From: Thermoanaerobaculia bacterium
Lineage (GTDB): Bacteria; Acidobacteriota; Thermoanaerobaculia; Gp7-AA8
Direction: 5' to 3'
Length of the DNA: 7,745 nucleotides
Assembly (NCBI GenBank): GCA_017883215.1
Contig: JADGOA010000179.1
Span: 1-7,745 of the forward strand
In this document: one piece after another, positions 5,704-7,745 of the stretch
Layout: every line of letters starts with the position of its first letter
Numbering within the stretch: the stretch's first letter is position 1
The notes under the pieces: model-generated
Seen by the model: the letters and a program-made list of their open reading frames with translations, nothing else
Databases searched by the model: none
What the model was told of the DNA's origin: nothing
Made by a program: the position numbers and the translations under genes

Positions 5704-6362
5704 CAACCCTGATCGAACCCCGCATCGATCCATAGATACCGAAGCGTGTTGCGGTCGAGCGTTCCAGCGGCGACGGCGTAGCGGAGGAACAGAAGCAGCC
5801 GGCGGAGCGGCGAATGAGGAACGGCCCCGGCACGCACCAGATGCTCGCGGTGTGCTTCCGCCGATTCGAAGCTGTTCGACCGCAGGATGTTCGTCAGCCG
5901 GACGACCGTCCCCTGAATGGCGAGCTGCTGCCACTCCCCCTTGTTCGCGTAGCGCATGTAGTACCGGCGGTGGAACAGCCGCACTTCGCCTTCTTCGCCG
6001 CCGATGCGCAGAGCGGCGCCGCAATAGAACGGGACCGAGCGAATACGGAATCCGCGTGCCTGCGCCGCGTTTGCGGCTTCGCCGATTTCCTTCGCCAGCG
6101 CGTCGTCGACCACCTCGCGTTCGCGGACGAGGAGCATCCAGTCGTTGCTGGAGGCGTCGATGGCGCGATTGAGCTCGGCGCGATGTTTCGAGAGCTCGTC
6201 CTGCGGAGGGATGTCCAGCACGAGTTGCTCGAGCCTGCTGAAATGGGAAGTGAGCGCGGTGAGATCGTCCGCGTGCACGTGGCCGAGCGTGATGATCGAG
6301 AGCGCCCCCGCGGCGGCCTGCGGTTGCGTGGCATCGGCGAGTCGATCCCAGGCGGTGGGCAT
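5703..6362 (-). CDS. Degenerate family-2 glycosyltransferase-like protein
   Basis: A 219-residue protein I recognise only partly. Its plan resembles WaaE/KdtX-type family-2 glycosyltransferases: a short Rossmann-like start (SIITLGHV, 22-29), then NRAIDASSNDWMLLVRERE (65-83). The latter matches the usual NxAxxxAxGDWxLxLDADE segment, but the metal-binding DxD is replaced by VRERE. A later GEVRLFHRRYYMRY (125-138) resembles the QLRLFRR segment, and an LRYLWIDAGF stretch (208-216) echoes the family's C-terminus. The N-terminal nucleotide-binding half is shortened. Catalysis as a normal glycosyltransferase therefore looks unlikely. No signal peptide or membrane segment is clear. It starts 15 bases after ymdB, with GGAGGAG at 6381-6387, rather far from the ATG, so translation may be coupled. 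Function is unknown. Confidence 0.7.
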   Translation of the reverse strand: MPTAWDRLADATQPQAAAGALSIITLGHVHADDLTALTSHFSRLEQLVLDIPPQDELSKHRAELNRAIDASSNDWMLLVREREVVDDALAKEIGEAANAAQARGFRIRSVPFYCGAALRIGGEEGEVRLFHRRYYMRYANKGEWQQLAIQGTVVRLTNILRSNSFESAEAHREHLVRAGAVPHSPLRRLLLFLRYAVAAGTLDRNTLRYLWIDAGFDQG

Positions 6363-6377
6363 ATTCTGAGAACTGAC

Positions 6378-7163
6378 CTACTCCTCCACCTTCTCGTGGA
6401 TCCGCACGATCGACGAGGCCCGGCCGGTGATCTCGTCGACCTCAATCATCGCACCCGCCAATCGGATGTCGCGCTTCGCCACTTCGAGCTTCCGAGGAGT
6501 GTTCATCAGGAAGCGGTGCAGCACTTCGTCGGGGCGAAAACCGATGACCGAATCATAGGCGCCGGTCATCCCGACATCGGTCTGGAACGCGGTGCCGTTG
6601 GGGAGAATCCGCTCGTCGGCCGTGGGGACGTGTGTGTGCGTGCCGAGGACGGCGGAGACGCGGCCGTCGAGATGGCGCCCCATGGCCTGTTTCTCCGATG
6701 TGGCTTCGCAGTGGATGTCGACGATGATCACTTTGACGGTGCCGAAATTCTTCAGCTCCCGGTCGGCCGTGTAGAAGGGGTTGTCGCACGGCGGCATGAA
6801 GACATTTCCCATCACCTGAAGCACCGCCACGTCGATCCCAGCCGCGGTCTGGCGGACCACCGATCCCTTCCCGGGATTTCCGGCCGGATAGTTCGCCGGC
6901 CGGACGACGTGCTCGTAATGGTCGTAGTTGTCGACGAAGTCCTTCTTGTCCCAGATGTGATTCCCGGACGTGTAGGCGTTGATGGGCAGCACGGAGAGCT
7001 CGTCCATGATCGCTTCGGTCACACCAAAGCCGCCGGCGGCATTCTCGATGTTGACGATCGTGAAATCGATCTTCTCGCGATCGATGACGTGCTCGAGTTT
7101 CTGGTGCAGAGCGCGCCGCCCGGGCTGGCCGACGACGTCGCCGATGTAGAGGATTCTGATCAT
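6378..7163 (-). CDS. ymdB: YmdB-family metallophosphoesterase (2',3'-cyclic-nucleotide phosphodiesterase)
   Basis: A 261-residue protein matching the YmdB/TIGR00282 metallophosphoesterase family closely over its full length. Metal-site motifs appear in order: IGDVVGQPGR with D9; IENAAGG with N39/E40; SGNHIWD with N68 and H69; VDIHCEATSEK with H151; and GTHTHVPTADERILP with H176 and H178. TDVGMTGAYDSVIG (195-208) is also a family hallmark. In Bacillus subtilis YmdB cleaves 2',3'-cyclic nucleotides and affects biofilm and sporulation decisions, and its gene lies next to the RNase Y gene, as here. The start is fixed by the conserved MIRILYIGD N-terminus. It has no Shine-Dalgarno; the bases before the ATG are a C-rich repeat arm. 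It sits 171 bases after RNase Y and 15 bases before the glycosyltransferase-like gene. Confidence 0.95.
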   Translation of the reverse strand: MIRILYIGDVVGQPGRRALHQKLEHVIDREKIDFTIVNIENAAGGFGVTEAIMDELSVLPINAYTSGNHIWDKKDFVDNYDHYEHVVRPANYPAGNPGKGSVVRQTAAGIDVAVLQVMGNVFMPPCDNPFYTADRELKNFGTVKVIIVDIHCEATSEKQAMGRHLDGRVSAVLGTHTHVPTADERILPNGTAFQTDVGMTGAYDSVIGFRPDEVLHRFLMNTPRKLEVAKRDIRLAGAMIEVDEITGRASSIVRIHEKVEE

Positions 7164-7173
7164 TGTCTGGGGG

Positions 7174-7324
7174 TCGGGGGTCGGGGGTCGGCCTCGATGG
7201 CCACTGGACCTCCGAGCTCAACCCCCAATCAGTTGACGCTAACTCGATATTCCGGACGACTCGAAGTCCGCGTGCTGAGTCGGTTCGGCGGGGCGGGTAG
7301 CCGTGTCCGACCCCCGACCCCCGA
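7174..7324. repeat. Inverted heptamer-repeat arms flanking the rny-ymdB gap
   Basis: An 18-base perfect inverted repeat lies at 7174-7191 and 7307-7324, with 115 bases between. Each arm is tandem copies of the heptamer GGGGGTC or its complement. The left arm region (7169-7191) has three G5 runs and a GG. The right arm begins 10 bases after the RNase Y stop; the left arm ends 10 bases before the YmdB start. In the mRNA the arms could pair and close a 115-base loop between the two genes. The enclosed bases show no gene and nothing I recognise. Confidence 0.8.
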
Positions 7325-7334
7325 CATCCGACTC

Positions 7335-7745
7335 CTACTTTGCGTAATCGACCGCCCTCATCTCTCGAATGACGGTGACCTTGATCTGTCCCGGATACTG
7401 CAGCTCCGACTCGATTTTCCGCGCCACGTCCTTGGAGAGCCAGATCGACTGTTCGTCGGTGATCTTCTCTGCGTTGACGATGATGCGCAGCTCGCGCCCG
7501 GCCTGAATGGCGAAGCTCTTGGCCACGCCCTCCATCGAGTTGGCGATCGATTCGAGGCGCTCGAGGCGGTGAACGTAATTCTCCAGGATCTCCCGGCGTG
7601 CGCCCGGCCGTGCGGCGGAGAGCGCGTCGGCGGCGTTCACCAGCACGGCCTCGACCGTGGTGGGGTCGTAGTCGCCGTGGTGGCACTCCATGGCGTGAAT
7701 GATCTCGCGCTTCTCGCCGTACTTCTCCAGCACCTGCCGTCCCAG
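7335..7745 (-). CDS. rny: Ribonuclease Y, C-terminal part (cut by the window edge)
   Basis: The last 136 residues of RNase Y, the membrane-anchored endoribonuclease that starts mRNA decay in many bacteria. The visible part covers the end of the HD domain (AMECHHGDYDPTTVEAVLV, then ADALSAARPGARRE) and the conserved C-terminal region (FAIQAGRELRIIV; YPGQIKVTVIRE; ending in RAVDYAK). The last residues match the very conserved RAxxYAK end of the family. The frame is open to the right edge, so the membrane anchor, coiled coil, KH domain and first HD histidines lie outside. It is followed by ymdB on the same strand. Confidence 0.96.
   Translation of the reverse strand: MGRQVLEKYGEKREIIHAMECHHGDYDPTTVEAVLVNAADALSAARPGARREILENYVHRLERLESIANSMEGVAKSFAIQAGRELRIIVNAEKITDEQSIWLSKDVARKIESELQYPGQIKVTVIREMRAVDYAK

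Noticed and set aside
6553..7686. Minus-strand open frame of 377 codons spanning ymdB, the gap and part of rny
   Set aside because: A shifted frame of two clear genes; arginine-rich and without motifs.

Overview
This is a GC-rich bacterial window of 7,745 bases carrying eight protein genes, seven complete and one cut by the right edge. No tRNA, rRNA, CRISPR array, transposase or defence-island gene was seen. The GC content, the TPR-AIM24 fusion protein, the RNase Y-YmdB pair and the possible leaderless promoters suggest a non-proteobacterial soil or sediment lineage, possibly Acidobacteriota. That placement is inference from style, not from a marker gene.

Left part (plus strand): a CPBP-family intramembrane protease (183-971) is followed 25 bases later by a secreted M20-type metallopeptidase (997-2385). 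The second gene has a -10-like TACAAT box only 6 bases before its ATG. Middle part (minus strand, read right to left): a cAMP-type cyclic-nucleotide-binding-fold protein without an output domain (4637-5143), a secreted SLT-type lytic transglycosylase (3872-4543), and a TPR protein with a C-terminal AIM24-like domain (2495-3829). Divergent from the first of these is a short single-domain AraC-type regulator (5264-5629, plus strand).

Right part (minus strand): RNase Y (C-terminal part only, 7335 to the edge), YmdB-type metallophosphoesterase (6378-7163) and a degenerate family-2 glycosyltransferase-like protein (5703-6362). The first two are a known RNA-turnover/signalling neighbour pair in other bacteria; the third follows YmdB after 15 bases and is probably in the same transcript.

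The least expected signal is non-coding. Four intergenic gaps (2386-2494, 4544-4636, 5630-5702, 7164-7334), each lying just after a stop codon, hold a long inverted repeat. In three of them the arms are built from short 7-8 base tandem units, and in the fourth from nested palindromes. The four are unrelated in base sequence but alike in design and position. None is followed by a T-run. They could act as 3'-end hairpins, bidirectional terminators or REP-like elements. A second signal is that three genes have a TANNNT box 6-9 bases before the start codon and no Shine-Dalgarno sequence, while the AraC and cyclic-nucleotide-fold genes have clear ribosome binding sites. I do not see a convincing multi-gene novel system; the findings are local oddities.
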